The translations under genes and the position numbers were made by a program. This document shows positions 63,420 to 64,000 of a stretch of DNA of 64,000 nt, one piece after another. Below the pieces are notes generated by a model. The model saw only the letters and a program-made list of their open reading frames with translations. It did no database searches and was not told where the DNA came from. Position 1 is the first letter of the stretch; the number at the start of each line of letters is the position of its first letter. Source of the stretch: Blasia pusilla (lineage: Eukaryota; Marchantiophyta; Marchantiopsida; Blasiales); the NCBI GenBank assembly GCA_050084515.1, contig CM114275.1, positions 11,222,001 through 11,286,000 of the forward strand, in the 5' to 3' direction.

Positions 63420-64000
63420 GGTTGAACAAAGAAGGGAGGAAAGTTGTCCACGTATGATGCTCTCGCCGCCGATTGTTTTAGCTTTGCGATGTCCTCGTTG
63501 ATCAGATTTTGCAGCGTATTCCATTGTCCATAATCGGCAGAGTGGAATCCTCATGGCGGTGGCCCTCCATGAGTGCCATCTCGCTTTACACCGCCGAACC
63601 GGGACAAGAGGAATAAGCTACACCGAAATCCCAATGAATTGCAATTCACATAATTAAAAAAACCGAACCTCTCTTACCCGCTCGAAAATGGAGTCGGTTT
63701 CTTGACCACCTAACTTGCGAGAGGGGCTGGAAAATCGACTGGGAACTCGTCAATCCGATAGAGGTTGATGTCCTCCGCCGGGCTTGGAGTCGAGAATGAC
63801 CGCTCTCCGGCTTCTTCGGCCATGTCCACCATCTCCACGCTGGCGGTCCTCATGACCTCGTCGTCATCGATTTGAACTGGTGTTGATTCCACTATGTTGA
63901 TTGTGTCCCCGGACTTCGTGGGGGACATTTCCCGCATCTCAACACTTGCGGTTGGACGGGCTGGGCTATCGTCAATGGCTATCGCTTTTTCCCGCCTCGC
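63420..64000 (-). pseudogene. Rightward-gene exons 1 and 2, second copy, cut by window end
   Basis: Exon 2 piece (about 63420-63590): PLCRLWTMEYAAKSDQRGH with a frame slip. Exon 1 piece (63700-64000): VEMREMSPTKSGDTINIVES, DEVMRTASVEMVDMAEEAGE, RSFSTPSPAEDINLYRIDEF. Intron 1 lies between them with AT-rich TTTTTTTAATTATGTGAATT sequence as in 36050-36080. Confidence 0.6.

Larger units (their letters stand above)
58192..64000 (-). mobile_element. Second copy of the DNA transposon, inverted, cut by the window end
   Basis: From GGGCTGGTATTCTGGCAGG it matches 42380 down to about 35740 of the first copy in reverse complement: terminus, tail module, methyltransferase-like exons, palindrome introns and the rightward gene. 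It has one tail module where the first copy shows two partly duplicated ones. It inserted into the LTR of element B. Confidence 0.85.

Overview
The window reads as a repeat-dense stretch of a plant nuclear genome (land plant or other streptophyte). Evidence: spliceosomal introns with GT..AG borders, Ty3/gypsy chromoviruses with C-terminal chromodomains and a TGGTATC-type primer site, Helitron remnants, a Mutator-like (MULE) transposase, and fragments of a plant-type ALKBH8/TRM9 gene. No rRNA, tRNA or bacterial-type operon was seen. I cannot name the species. Only one long uninterrupted reading frame lacks any mobile-element signature (10516-12120, minus, 534 codons, function unknown).

Layout. 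1-14.3 kb: AT-rich, gene-poor DNA with several Helitron-like 3' termini (355, 3069, 9979, 13700), an ALKBH8-like fragment (4315-4841, minus), a decayed Helitron Rep gene (about 7.1-9.87 kb, plus) and the 534-codon frame. 14.5-28.6 kb: nested Ty3 chromoviruses. An old copy (about 15.6-28.36 kb, plus) is split by a young complete copy (19630-26942) with 1-kb LTRs and a 5-bp target duplication; pieces of minus-strand relatives lie on either side. 28.6-42.4 kb: a 13.8-kb DNA transposon flanked by a 12-bp repeat. It encodes a MULE-type transposase (GCM-like zinc finger, later a SWIM finger) and, divergently, a multi-exon gene ending in an amino-methyltransferase-like domain. About fifty copies, over this and a second element copy, of a 24-27-bp CpG-rich palindrome fill the divergent promoter region and the introns. 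42.4-44.3 kb: 5' part of a minus chromovirus interrupted by that transposon. 44.3-58.2 kb: two head-to-head copies of a different Ty3 family encoding, between protease and reverse transcriptase, a cytosine-5 DNA methyltransferase, and after integrase a PHD finger. 58.2-64 kb: a second copy of the DNA transposon, inverted, running off the window.

Theme: two unrelated mobile-element families here each carry a DNA-methyltransferase-like domain, one C5-type and one amino-type, together with chromatin- or DNA-reading zinc modules. Most coding regions have frameshifts and stops. Many differences between near-identical copies are single-base length changes in short homopolymers, so some breaks may be assembly errors.
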